A stretch of DNA of 64,000 nt from 55-13 sp037190145 (GCA_037190145.1 JBBCJU010000005.1:217983-281982), one strand, 5' to 3'; numbered from the stretch's first letter, positions 8,298-16,495 are shown. Numbers and translations: made by a program. Notes: generated from the letters alone by a model not told the origin.

Positions 8298-9488
8298 ATG
8301 GACTTCGCCCTGACGCAAGAACACGACCTGATTCGAGAATCTGCCTATAAGTTTGGTCAAACAGAGATTTTGCCCGGCCTGCGAGAGCGAGATCGCGCCG
8401 GAGATTCGGACCGATCCATGCTAGACAAGATGGGCAAAGCCGGGATGATGGGAATCTCCATTCCGGCTAAATACGGGGGAAGCGATACCGACTACATCTC
8501 ATTGGGAATCGCCTGTGAGGAACTTGAGAGAGCAGATACTAGTGCCCGAGTTGTGATGAGCGTACACAGCGGATTGCACTGCATGACTCTTCTGCAATGG
8601 GGCACCGAAGAGCAAAAGCAGCGATGGCTTCCCAAGCTTGCTACCGGAGAATTAGTGGGGGGATTTGGACTTACCGAACCTAACGCAGGCTCTGACGCCG
8701 CTAACATCACTACCACCGCAGTCCGAGACGGCGACGAATATGTCATTAACGGTTCCAAGACTTGGATTTCGTTGGCGGACTATGCAGACCAGTTCCTTGT
8801 GATCACCAAGCTATCGGCTACGGAAGCCAAAGCTCCTTATGCCGCTTTCATTGTTGACCGGAACACCCCTGGCTTTACATCCCGACCATTGCACGGCAAA
8901 TTAGGCGTTCGAGCGGGCAATACCGGGGAAATCTTCTTTGAAGACATGCGAGTACCAGCAGACTGCATGCTTGGCCAAGAAGGTGATGGATTCAAAGTCG
9001 CCATGTCTGCGCTAGACCATGGACGCTACACCGTGGCATCAGGAGCCGTTGGCATTATAACGGCTTGTTTGGACGCTTGTGTCCCTTATGCCAATGATCG
9101 CAAAGTGGGTGGCGAGCCCATCGGTAAGAAGCAACTGGTTCAACAGATGATCGCCGCCATGGTGCAAGGGCGCGAGATCGGGAGATTGCTTTACTATAAA
9201 GTGGGCTGGATGAAGAACACCGGACAACGGCATACCCGAGAATGCTCTATGGCCAAGTGGACTAACTGCGCCGCAGCGTTTGATGCCGCAAACAAGGCTA
9301 TCGAGATTCACGGCGCATATGGATTCATCGACGAATTCCCCGTCGAAAGATACTTCCGCAACTCACGTGGAGCCATGATTTACGAAGGCACTCACGAGAT
9401 CCACACTATCATGCAGGCAGAGTATGAGTTAGGCTACCGAGCAGACAAGCCGTTGTCCCATGTACTGCCGACTTATCCATTTGAGTAA
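8298..9488 (+). CDS. acyl-CoA dehydrogenase
   Basis: 396 residues, full length for the family. FAD flavoenzyme oxidising acyl-CoA to enoyl-CoA and passing electrons to ETF. Domains in order: N-terminal helical (MDFALTQEHDLIRESAYKF), central beta domain (GFGLTEPNAGSDA, INGSKTWIS) and C-terminal four-helix domain (ALDHGRYTVASGAVG; IHGAYGFIDEFPVER). The catalytic base is expected at Glu363 in YEGTHEI, the C-terminal position used by short-, medium- and branched-chain enzymes. Chain-length preference cannot be told from sequence. Confidence 0.9.
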   Translation: MDFALTQEHDLIRESAYKFGQTEILPGLRERDRAGDSDRSMLDKMGKAGMMGISIPAKYGGSDTDYISLGIACEELERADTSARVVMSVHSGLHCMTLLQWGTEEQKQRWLPKLATGELVGGFGLTEPNAGSDAANITTTAVRDGDEYVINGSKTWISLADYADQFLVITKLSATEAKAPYAAFIVDRNTPGFTSRPLHGKLGVRAGNTGEIFFEDMRVPADCMLGQEGDGFKVAMSALDHGRYTVASGAVGIITACLDACVPYANDRKVGGEPIGKKQLVQQMIAAMVQGREIGRLLYYKVGWMKNTGQRHTRECSMAKWTNCAAAFDAANKAIEIHGAYGFIDEFPVERYFRNSRGAMIYEGTHEIHTIMQAEYELGYRADKPLSHVLPTYPFE

Positions 9489-9499
9489 GTTGGCGTAAA

Positions 9500-9688
9500 A
9501 TGACGATCAGGGATTTGTTGCGAAGACTGAGAGACGATGGATGGGAAGTAGTCCGAGTACGTGGAAGCCATCGACAACTTAAACATTCAACTAAACCTGG
9601 ATTGGTAACTGTTGCCGGTCATGAGCGAGACGATATTCATCCTAAAAGTCTAAAAAGTGTTTTAAGACAAGCTGGATTAGAAAACTAA
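9500..9688 (+). CDS. hicA: HicA-family mRNA interferase toxin
   Basis: 62 residues, a double-stranded-RNA-binding-like fold. TIRDLLRRLRDDGWEVVR then GSHRQLKH gives the catalytic His24 of HicA toxins, and the C-terminal DIHPKSLKSVLRQAGL is the family's closing helix. It starts 11 bp after the acyl-CoA dehydrogenase stop, and its TAA overlaps the hicB ATG by one base, the usual hicAB order. It would cleave mRNA when not bound by HicB. Confidence 0.88.
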   Translation: MTIRDLLRRLRDDGWEVVRVRGSHRQLKHSTKPGLVTVAGHERDDIHPKSLKSVLRQAGLEN

Positions 9689-9900
9689 TGGAATACTGGG
9701 TCATTCTTGAGACGGACGGTGAGAGTTGGTCGGCATTTGTTCCGGATTTGCCAGGCTGTATTGCGACTGGGAATACTATTGAGGAAGCTCGAACCAACAT
9801 CGGTGAAGCGATTGAGTTTCACTTGGAAGGGTTGCGGTTAGAAGGATTGGATATTCCACCACCAACCACACAAGCAACACAAATTCGAATACCTGCTTAG
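9688..9900 (+). CDS. hicB: HicB-family antitoxin, short form
   Basis: 70 residues with the partial RNase H-like HicB fold: YWVILETDGESWSAFVPDLP, then GCIATGNTIEEARTNIGEAI. It ends at about residue 70 without the ribbon-helix-helix or HTH domain that longer HicB proteins use to bind the operator, so it may neutralise HicA without classic autoregulation. Translationally coupled to hicA. Confidence 0.88.
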   Translation: MEYWVILETDGESWSAFVPDLPGCIATGNTIEEARTNIGEAIEFHLEGLRLEGLDIPPPTTQATQIRIPA

Positions 9901-9904
9901 CTAG

Positions 9905-12247
9905 CTAGGGTGCCGAGGTGAGATTCTCCCATCTCACCTTCCACTGTCCGTTTCTAGGGAACCCTGGCGCACCATCATTCCCTGCCCCATCCCAACCTCT
10001 TGCCATCATCGCAATTGCGTACAGTAATCCTCCGTTCGAGGGAAAGTATGGATAGGGACCACCGGTGGCGAGGCCGACTTCATCAAACTGAAATCCGTTG
10101 GAAGAGTGTAGTAGAAAATCAACCGCAAGTTCTGGCTTGCCGAGCCTTGCTGCAGTCATTGCCAACATTGGAAAATCCCAGCCCCAGGTTCTATTGAAGT
10201 CCCAAGTCTTTGCTACTCGGTCCAGGGTTCGCGCCATCACTGCTTTATCAACCCCGTCGCCGGGCAAGAGACCATAAGTTCCGATTAATGCTGGGTGTTC
10301 ATAAGCGAGCTTTGTCCACATATCCACCACTCCCTCATATAGAACATAGAGACCGTCTTGGGTTGGCAAGGGAGCTAGGTTCTGGAGAACCTGATCCCAC
10401 TCCTTCTTTGGAGCTAAGCCAAGGCGCTTCCTCATCGTCTGTGCGGTTCGGAGTCCATAGCGCCAATAGCCGAGCTCGAACGCTGGATTGCGGGTTGTCT
10501 TAGAGTTCGTATTCTCAGAGACCGGCACCACAGGAGGGCCTAAGATATATCGTTTAATCTGGGGATCAAAATGTGCATAGGTTGCTAAAAAGTCGGCAGA
10601 TGCTTCCACAATTGGCAACCACTTTTGAAGGGTTGCCTTGGTGGGATGGGCTCGGTCATCCAATTCTGCGAAGAAGATCGGATGTGGTTGCTGCCAAATG
10701 AGCAAGGCGTGAATCTCATGCGGCCATTCACGACCGTCTGGCCCAATAGCCTTGGGCCAACGTGCCCCTGAATAGCCTTGCGACTTTGCCAATGCCTTTG
10801 CCTGAGGCAGCAACTTTTTATAAATGCCAAGGCTGCGGTTGAGTTCCGGCCATCTATTCCACAAAGCCCAGTGTGTCTTGTGCCACCAGACCATCTCCAT
10901 GTGAAATCTTCCGTACCATGTGTTGTTTACCAACCCGCTTTCTTGTGGAGGTAAGGTGCCAGCCGCGTTGACTTTCATCTGATACTGCGAAAGCACAACC
11001 CTCCTTTCAAGCTCTCGCCAACGAGGGTCTTTGCTTTGAGAGAGGTCAATCGCACCTCCGGTTCTCCAGAACCTGTCCCAAGACTTTCGAGAACTTGAAA
11101 AAGTATCGCCAAAACTTGGTAGGTTCGCCGGAAGGTTCTTATTCGAGTAAGTGCAGGTGAAGACGAGAGAATCAGACTCTGAGGATGGAGTGAGATACAG
11201 ACGATTCGATACTGAGGTCGCCGCAATGTCCAGCATGTCGTTCTCTTTGACATCCATCACTTGTGCCACATTGCCAATGGTATAGGTCACCCGCACCCTT
11301 TTTGTTAATCCGGGAGCAGGGTCTGGAGCTAAGTTATCCGACGTGACACGAAGGGTCACACGGTTATCCTTCACTGCTGCCGCGAGTTTCGGCGTTACAT
11401 CTACCCACTTGCGGTTAGTCCCATACTCAGCGCTCACGATCTTCAGATCGCCGACAGGATCTTCTGCATTCTCGTGGAATTCCGCCTTCCCTTCCCACTG
11501 AACTCCCGCACGGAATAAGGCGCCATCCAGCTTCCGCACTAACTCCACTCGATTCTTCTGTTTTGCTCTTTGAATGGTAAGTTTCGCGGGGCCATTCTGA
11601 TGTCCCACATAATCGGCTAAGTAAAGAGGCTGGTCGCTGGGACACGAAAAGAAGGCAGCAATTCTTCCTGACCGCACCAGCGGGGACATGATCTGTACAG
11701 CTACCGTATCGGAGGTAGCGTGGCTAGCGGTCTTTATCGTTACCGGCTGTCCTTCAAAAACGAATCGACTCGTCACAATGCCACTCCACAGATCTAGGTT
11801 CTGACGAACCTGTTTTAAGTCGCTAGGTAGCGCGGCGGAGCCATCGGACTTTTTGAGTACCAACCCTATTCGCCCAAGGTTGATTTTATGCGGATTGGAA
11901 GCCATCCATTGCGAGAGTTCAGGTTGGTTTGGATCAACCATTGGATAGCGAACAGGGCGGCCGTGTGTGTCCCAGGTTTGTCCTTGATAATCTTCAACTT
12001 TCTTCCCTGCTGGCGGTGGGCTGGAATACCAGCCCCATTGCGACATTGTGTTGAACGGAACAAAGGTTTGAAGCCCAGTAATGTCCATCCCAAAAGCGAA
12101 CTCCCCATTACCAACTTGCATTGGACGCAGAGCATCAAGATCCGTAAGGGTCACGTTGTGACGCATGACGAGCGCACGGCGATCAATTCGAACCGAATCT
12201 AGATTCGGTTGAGAGGCTAAAGCAACTAATACAAATAGAGCATTCAT
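9905..12247 (-). CDS. secreted six-hairpin glycosidase-like protein (clan GH-L, GH65-like)
   Basis: About 780 residues from the ATG at 12247 (frame open to an ATG at 12274). Signal peptide NALFVLVALASQ. The N-terminal half is beta-rich (HNVTLTDLDALRPMQVGNGE starts it) and resembles the super-beta-sandwich of GH65/GH95-type enzymes. The C-terminal half is helical, with GYSGARWPKAIGPDGREWP, which I align to the general-acid region of GH65 enzymes, and a final barrel region FNRTWGWDFPMLAMTAARLG. Probably an exported carbohydrate-active enzyme; substrate unknown. No sugar transporter or regulator neighbours it. Confidence 0.6.
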   Translation of the reverse strand: MNALFVLVALASQPNLDSVRIDRRALVMRHNVTLTDLDALRPMQVGNGEFAFGMDITGLQTFVPFNTMSQWGWYSSPPPAGKKVEDYQGQTWDTHGRPVRYPMVDPNQPELSQWMASNPHKINLGRIGLVLKKSDGSAALPSDLKQVRQNLDLWSGIVTSRFVFEGQPVTIKTASHATSDTVAVQIMSPLVRSGRIAAFFSCPSDQPLYLADYVGHQNGPAKLTIQRAKQKNRVELVRKLDGALFRAGVQWEGKAEFHENAEDPVGDLKIVSAEYGTNRKWVDVTPKLAAAVKDNRVTLRVTSDNLAPDPAPGLTKRVRVTYTIGNVAQVMDVKENDMLDIAATSVSNRLYLTPSSESDSLVFTCTYSNKNLPANLPSFGDTFSSSRKSWDRFWRTGGAIDLSQSKDPRWRELERRVVLSQYQMKVNAAGTLPPQESGLVNNTWYGRFHMEMVWWHKTHWALWNRWPELNRSLGIYKKLLPQAKALAKSQGYSGARWPKAIGPDGREWPHEIHALLIWQQPHPIFFAELDDRAHPTKATLQKWLPIVEASADFLATYAHFDPQIKRYILGPPVVPVSENTNSKTTRNPAFELGYWRYGLRTAQTMRKRLGLAPKKEWDQVLQNLAPLPTQDGLYVLYEGVVDMWTKLAYEHPALIGTYGLLPGDGVDKAVMARTLDRVAKTWDFNRTWGWDFPMLAMTAARLGKPELAVDFLLHSSNGFQFDEVGLATGGPYPYFPSNGGLLYAIAMMARGWDGAGNDGAPGFPRNGQWKVRWENLTSAP

Positions 12248-12303
12248 GACGCAAACGAACGAAAACTGGTGCACATATTGACGTAAGGGGCCTAAACTTC
12301 TTC

Positions 12304-13257
12304 TTAACCTCTAATGATTTGCTCTAGCTCTTGAGTTTCGATATTCACATTTACTTGCATCCATAGGGGAAGATGATCTGACATCTGATAAGTGAATTCG
12401 GTTTTGGTCATTTTTTCAGGAAACAACTCTTTGATCCCTTCTGCATTGATGTAGAAGTCCAAGACTCCTCCCTTGTTGGTGAAGTTTTCTGGGTATTGCG
12501 GATGGATGAGAATCTGATCGTAACGTTTGTTTTTCTCTAGGTTGCTTCCGTGGTCGAGGTCGGCAAGCGCTTTCGGGATCACCAAGCCATGCTTTGTGAT
12601 CGCCCTAAACAAAGCATCTGTTCGTGACGGGATGTTAAAGTCGCCCATCACGATCAGGTCCTTATCTTCCTTCGTTGTCTGCAATCGCTTAGCCTCTATC
12701 CAATCTGCCAACATTTCCAGTTCTTGACGTCGAGCTTCTATATCGTCGCCCCAACGAATGTGGGTGGTCAAGACAACGAAGTCAAAGTTGCCGGACCGGA
12801 AAGATGCGAGGTAAGGCAGTCTCCAGAAAGATTTCTCTGGCAGATACTCAAAACCTTTCTTCTTTCGGGGTGCTTGGGCGGTGGCAGCCATTCCATTAAA
12901 GACGATAGCGCGTTTGTCAAAAAGGTACGCAACTCTTTCTCGATTACCCCCTGCATCAGTCAACACATCGGAATAGACCACTCGCCAGTAGGGGCCAAGA
13001 ATCTTTACAACTTTGCCGAGATCGGTCAAATTGTCCCGGAGTTCCACGATTCCAATGAGATCAAACTGCCCTAGTATCTCGGCAATGTAGTGGATAGCGG
13101 CTTGGGACCGCGCTTTCTTGCCAAACTCCCGAATGTTCCACGTTGCAATATTGATCGTTTCATCGAGTTTTGAAGGGGGTATAGCGGCGGCGGCGATCCG
13201 CTCCTTCAACTTTAGCAAGCCAGTCGCGATCTCGGGAGACACCTTTCCATGGAACAT
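12304..13257 (-). CDS. endonuclease/exonuclease/phosphatase (EEP) family protein
   Basis: 317 residues with the DNase I-like four-layer fold: INIATWNIREFG (Asn for metal), IGIVELRDNL (metal-binding Glu), TTHIRWGDD (catalytic His), VMGDFNIPSR (Asp/Asn pair) and a final MSDHLPLW (Asp-His pair). All EEP catalytic positions appear present. No signal peptide, so it should be cytoplasmic and act on a nucleic acid or phosphoester. It lies 29 bp upstream of the glycosidase gene on the same strand. Confidence 0.85.
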   Translation of the reverse strand: MFHGKVSPEIATGLLKLKERIAAAAIPPSKLDETINIATWNIREFGKKARSQAAIHYIAEILGQFDLIGIVELRDNLTDLGKVVKILGPYWRVVYSDVLTDAGGNRERVAYLFDKRAIVFNGMAATAQAPRKKKGFEYLPEKSFWRLPYLASFRSGNFDFVVLTTHIRWGDDIEARRQELEMLADWIEAKRLQTTKEDKDLIVMGDFNIPSRTDALFRAITKHGLVIPKALADLDHGSNLEKNKRYDQILIHPQYPENFTNKGGVLDFYINAEGIKELFPEKMTKTEFTYQMSDHLPLWMQVNVNIETQELEQIIRG

Positions 13258-13381
13258 GCTTCTTTATTACACAACTTTCTACACATGAAGACCTAACTCT
13301 TGGGAGGGCGTAGCTTCCTTCCCATTTCATTTAGGATGCAAATTTCCGACTTTTCTCCGGTACATTGACGTCCATAGAGAT

Positions 13382-13543
13382 ATGCAAAAAAAATCAAAAA
13401 CAGATATTAAGAAGATGATCGCTGAGCTCCACGCAAAACCAAAGGCCGGAGAAGCAGCTAAGAGTGAGCAGGTAGAGCAAGCCGTTGGCGCAAAGAATTC
13501 AAAGGGTGCCGTACACAATAAAACCTACAGACCCAAGATCTAG
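13382..13543 (+). CDS. small basic hypothetical protein (53 aa)
   Basis: A 53-codon frame from ATG 13382 to TAG 13541-13543. The protein begins MQKKSKTDIKKMIAELHAKP, continues with a charged, Ala/Lys/Glu-rich helix, and ends NKTYRPKI. Composition is strongly hydrophilic and protein-like, unlike the Phe/Cys-rich antisense frame at 13327-13518. No strong Shine-Dalgarno is visible (AGAGAT just upstream). Family not recognised; lysine content suggests nucleic-acid or ribosome contact, which is only inference. The rest of 13258-13671 holds nothing I can assign. Confidence 0.5.
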   Translation: MQKKSKTDIKKMIAELHAKPKAGEAAKSEQVEQAVGAKNSKGAVHNKTYRPKI

Positions 13544-13671
13544 ACGCTGCTTTGGTAACTTCAAGCGAGATTTAGCATGATCCAGTTAAGCTTGGCTAGA
13601 TCGCGATCAGTCGTTGAGTTGCTTGACTAGCGAAGTTTCAACGACTCAAAGAACTGGAAGAAAGCATTGGA

Positions 13672-14340
13672 TCAGGGATTCCAGATGATTTCCCGATTCT
13701 CTTTTCCTGTCAAGATCGCAGTTCCACCCACAAAGCCGACAGTTCCCCGATTGTTGTGAGGCACTTGTAAATCAGCAGTCTCACCTGAGTGGTTTCGCTC
13801 GCCAGACCAGCATTCAAAGATCAACACCGTCTTTTCAGGATTCTTTATGTTGGAGAGCAAGGCCTGGGATAGTTTATGATTCATCGCGTAACTGTACGGT
13901 AGGTCTGACTTCGGGCACTTACGGTGTTCTCCGTACTTACCGAGTTGGTCTTGCCAATGGGAAGCATTCGGCATGCGGTCATCCCAGTCGGCAGAATAAA
14001 TATGGAAAGCCATCACGATCTGCTTTACGTTCGAGAGGCACCCCGCATGAGAAGCGGCCGCTCGAGCACTCGCCAAGACAGGAGTCACAATGGCAGCCAT
14101 GCCCCCCATTAGCACCAGCCCCACCACCGGAACCCACGCGTTAGAAGACCGATCCGTACCTCTTACCAAAACAAGCGAACCAAAGGCCAGCAGACATGAA
14201 ACCCCCACCAGAAGGAAGAAAGCCATCTTTTGGGTGGGCGATACGGAGCCTTTAAATCCGCCCACGACTAGATGCGCACCCCAAATGGTCGCCCAAGCCG
14301 CTATCTGACAGATATTAAAACCTGCTTTGGTCCAGTTCAC
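13672..14340 (-). CDS. membrane protein with degenerate prepilin-type H-X9-DG domain
   Basis: 222 residues with a GTG start. Three hydrophobic helices (about 6-27, 36-58, 70-92) are followed by CLSNVKQIVMAFHIYSADWD and KCPKSDLPYSYAMN, the pattern of prepilin-processing-associated H-X9-DG proteins of Armatimonadota and Planctomycetota. The last motif reads HNNRGTVGFVGG, so the usual Asp of DG is Gly here. The third helix (ending PVLASARAA) matches the helix that in the usual family follows a GFTLIE cleavage site; here two helices replace that site. Paralog of the next gene upstream, 34 bp away, and probably co-transcribed with it. Confidence 0.65.
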   Translation of the reverse strand: MNWTKAGFNICQIAAWATIWGAHLVVGGFKGSVSPTQKMAFFLLVGVSCLLAFGSLVLVRGTDRSSNAWVPVVGLVLMGGMAAIVTPVLASARAAASHAGCLSNVKQIVMAFHIYSADWDDRMPNASHWQDQLGKYGEHRKCPKSDLPYSYAMNHKLSQALLSNIKNPEKTVLIFECWSGERNHSGETADLQVPHNNRGTVGFVGGTAILTGKENREIIWNP

Positions 14341-14374
14341 TGCCCATTATAGTCCCCGTACATTCCTGAAAGGC

Positions 14375-15040
14375 CTAAGGTGTCCAACGTACTTCACCGG
14401 GATCGTTTCGTATCATTCTGGCGCTTCCATCCGCAAATCCAACGGTTCCTCGCTCGTTGTGCCGACGAATGAATGATTCCTGATTGCCAATGGCATTTGG
14501 CACTTGAGAACTGGACTCAAAAAGCAAGATAGTCTTCTCAGGTCTCTTAACCTTCATCAGATTCACCATCGACATCGCATCATTCATCGCATGGCTATAG
14601 GGCGCCTTGGAATCGAGACATTTCAGGTATTGATCTTCTGCCTTGATTAAGGGGCCTGTCGCGTCTCGCCAATTGTGGACGGCGGGCATGCAATCGTCGT
14701 AATCGGCAGCATAGATCATCAGCGCTGTTGTCAGTTGCTTAACTCGGGATAAACATAGGTCCTTAGTATTTGGTCCACGAGATGAAAAGATGGGAGCAAA
14801 CAGAAAGCACATTCCCAAAACGAGAAAGAATGGAACCAAGGCTTCGGACGTCGCTCCCGCCCTTACACTTTCCGTATTCAGAAACAGAGAGCCGATGGCG
14901 AAACCAAATGCAATGGCGAGTACAACAAAGAATGTATAGACGCCATTCTGCGAGTTCCATCGGACCAAGATTCCAAAAGCAAGAACTATCAATAACCAGC
15001 CGGTCAGATTGATGGCTACGAACTTAGCTCTTGGTGACAC
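14375..15040 (-). CDS. membrane protein with prepilin-type H-X9-DG domain
   Basis: 221 residues with a GTG start; AAGGTGAT lies about 9 bases upstream. Three N-terminal hydrophobic segments (about 10-28, 33-52, 66-86), then CLSRVKQLTTALMIYAADYD, KCLDSKAPYSHAMNDAMS and an intact HNERGTVGFADG (His, nine residues, Asp-Gly). Clearly paralogous to the downstream gene. No GFTLIE prepilin peptidase site, so it is not a normal pseudopilin. It is the first gene after a TPP riboswitch and terminator, so its expression should fall when thiamine pyrophosphate is abundant. Function unknown. Confidence 0.68.
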   Translation of the reverse strand: MSPRAKFVAINLTGWLLIVLAFGILVRWNSQNGVYTFFVVLAIAFGFAIGSLFLNTESVRAGATSEALVPFFLVLGMCFLFAPIFSSRGPNTKDLCLSRVKQLTTALMIYAADYDDCMPAVHNWRDATGPLIKAEDQYLKCLDSKAPYSHAMNDAMSMVNLMKVKRPEKTILLFESSSQVPNAIGNQESFIRRHNERGTVGFADGSARMIRNDPGEVRWTP

Positions 15041-15065
15041 TTCCCTATTATCACCTTAAATATTA

Positions 15066-15104
15066 AAAGAAAAAGGAAGCCACAATCTGATGAAAGCGGC
15101 TTCC
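15066..15104 (-). terminator. intrinsic terminator, probable TPP riboswitch expression platform
   Basis: On the reverse strand GGAAGCC (15104-15098) pairs with GGCTTCC (15081-15075), followed by TTTTTCTTTT. It sits directly after the TPP aptamer and 26 bp before the H-X9-DG gene start, the layout of a transcription-terminating riboswitch. Confidence 0.8.
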
Positions 15105-15109
15105 CGATA

Positions 15110-15227
15110 GAACATCAAATTATCCACAATCCCTTCGTCGGCATTATCCGAATCAGGTTCACAGGGTCTTCTGGATTCGATCCAGAACTCTCAGCCTTAC
15201 TGGAAGCTCCCCTGATGGTTGATGTTC
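15110..15227 (-). promoter_or_regulatory. TPP riboswitch (THI element)
   Basis: Read on the reverse strand, the conserved TPP blocks appear in order: GGGGAGC, GGCTGAGAG, a P3a hairpin TTCTGGAT-CGA-ATCCAGAA, ACCCTGTGAACCTGAT, then CGGATAATGCCGACGAAGGG. These match the CUGAGA pyrimidine-binding and GCGAAGGG/GGAUAAUGCC pyrophosphate-binding regions of known aptamers. A perfect 9-bp outer helix, GAACATCAA with TTGATGTTC, encloses the element and ends 6 bases before the terminator stem. The 5' end lies about 38 bp after the methyltransferase stop codon, and the first downstream gene encodes an H-X9-DG membrane protein, not a thiamine gene. Confidence 0.93.
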
Positions 15228-15264
15228 GTGCTTCTTAAACGAAGGTTCTATAAGAGCGGTTCCA

Positions 15265-16026
15265 TTAACCGACCAGTTGGCCCAGGAAGAGTTCGGTTTC
15301 ATACTCAAATCGAACCTTGCCTGAAGCGGCATGTTGACTAAACAGATTTTTAAGCTGAGATTCAAAGCCTTCATAATCCTCATCGCCCAACATTGGGACA
15401 TATGACGAAGACAGACTTCGCCCGAGGAGACCTTCCCAATCAAAGTCTTGCGAGTTGGAGTATGCGGAAAACTGAAAGCTCTCTCCTCCGAAAAACCGAG
15501 CGATTTCTGATCTCGGTATCTCTGCATGGTTTACTCGTTTATAGTCGCCCGAAAGCCCTTGCAGGATTTTTTCGTAACCTTCCAGAAAGGCATTTCCCTT
15601 TGTACGCCGACTATTCCAAATGAGTCCAACCCATCCATTGGGTTTGAGAATTCGCAAGCATTCCGTACGAAAAGAATCGATATCCAACCAGTGAAAGGCT
15701 TGCGCCACGGTAACCAAATCGATCGAATGCTCTGGTAATCCTGAAGATTCAGCTTCGTTATGGACACTAACGAACCGTTTATTCTCCGCCAGAGTTGACT
15801 CTGCCGCTGCACGCATATCTGCGCCGGGTTCTACTCCATAGACATGGAATCCTCGATCCAGAAGTAGTCGAGTAAAGATTCCGGTACCCGACCCAATATC
15901 TGCAATTCGAGATGAATCGTCTAGGCTACACCGGCTCACCAATTCATCAATAAGTGCAGACGGATAGGAAGGACGATACTTTACATAGTTGTCCACTCTT
16001 CTGCCAAAACGGCTGACGGAGTCCAT
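15265..16026 (-). CDS. class I SAM-dependent methyltransferase
   Basis: 253 residues, Rossmann-fold methyltransferase. Motif I is IADIGSGTGIFTRLLL, acidic motif II YGVEPGADM, motif III-like SIDLVTVAQAFHWL, and GWVGLIWNSRR follows. The FG-x-x-V-x-x-YVKYRPSYP start is typical of the UbiE/BioC-like group often annotated as type 11. Small-molecule substrate unknown. It is the gene before the TPP riboswitch on the same strand; a transcript reading through it would carry the riboswitch as a 3' element. Confidence 0.85.
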   Translation of the reverse strand: MDSVSRFGRRVDNYVKYRPSYPSALIDELVSRCSLDDSSRIADIGSGTGIFTRLLLDRGFHVYGVEPGADMRAAAESTLAENKRFVSVHNEAESSGLPEHSIDLVTVAQAFHWLDIDSFRTECLRILKPNGWVGLIWNSRRTKGNAFLEGYEKILQGLSGDYKRVNHAEIPRSEIARFFGGESFQFSAYSNSQDFDWEGLLGRSLSSSYVPMLGDEDYEGFESQLKNLFSQHAASGKVRFEYETELFLGQLVG

Positions 16027-16043
16027 ACTAATCAGTATGCACT

Positions 16044-16077
16044 TTGGCCTGGAAGCCTATTCATGCCTCCAGGCCAA
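16044..16077 (-). terminator. hairpin after the VOC gene
   Basis: 10-bp perfect stem TTGGCCTGGA / TCCAGGCCAA, 7 bases after the VOC gene stop. No T-run on either strand, so termination efficiency is uncertain; it also lies just upstream of the methyltransferase start. Confidence 0.5.
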
Positions 16078-16084
16078 CACAGAC

Positions 16085-16495
16085 CTAAGCAGAGTCGCCT
16101 TTGAAAAGCCAGAAGGTCGCACCCTGAGGATCTTGGATAAGGCACATTCGTCCGACCGTCGGAATATCCATGGCAGGAACCAAGACAGAAGCGCCTAGCG
16201 CCACGCATTTCTCGGTGCGGGCATCTACATCATCCACTCCGATATATGTAGCCCAATGCGCGGGAACATCGTTTAACTCCGGATGTTCGGTCGTACCCAG
16301 GCAGCCCGCCACTGGTGTTCCACCAACCGTAAACATTTTGTAGGTGTATGAGTCGCCCATCGGCATCTCGGTGACTCCCCAATCTAAGGCTTGCGTGTAG
16401 AAATCCGTCGAAGCGCTGGAAGATGCTCCGTACACTTCGTGCCAGACAAACGTAGTCGCGTGAGCGAGATTATTGACATCAGATGATTCGGCCAT
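16085..16495 (-). CDS. VOC family (glyoxalase-like) protein
   Basis: 136 residues, one pair of beta-alpha-beta-beta-beta modules. ATFVWHEVYGASSSASTDFY opens the first module, with a metal-ligand-type His; ATYIGVDDVDARTEKCVALG and the terminal MCLIQDPQGATFWLF close the second, with Asp-Pro-x-Gly near the last ligand. The family includes glyoxalases, dioxygenases and resistance proteins; this single-domain form resembles the group annotated as VOC/27-kDa-antigen-like. Substrate unknown. Confidence 0.8.
   Translation of the reverse strand: MAESSDVNNLAHATTFVWHEVYGASSSASTDFYTQALDWGVTEMPMGDSYTYKMFTVGGTPVAGCLGTTEHPELNDVPAHWATYIGVDDVDARTEKCVALGASVLVPAMDIPTVGRMCLIQDPQGATFWLFKGDSA

Noticed and set aside
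13327..13518. Reverse-strand frame of 63 codons over the small gene
   Set aside because: Translation is Phe/Cys/Ser-rich with no pattern; the opposite 53-codon frame is more protein-like.
15120..15128. TTATCCACA, a perfect DnaA-box match, near the TPP riboswitch
   Set aside because: A single box with no dnaA, AT-rich stretch or box cluster; by its position it belongs to the riboswitch expression platform.
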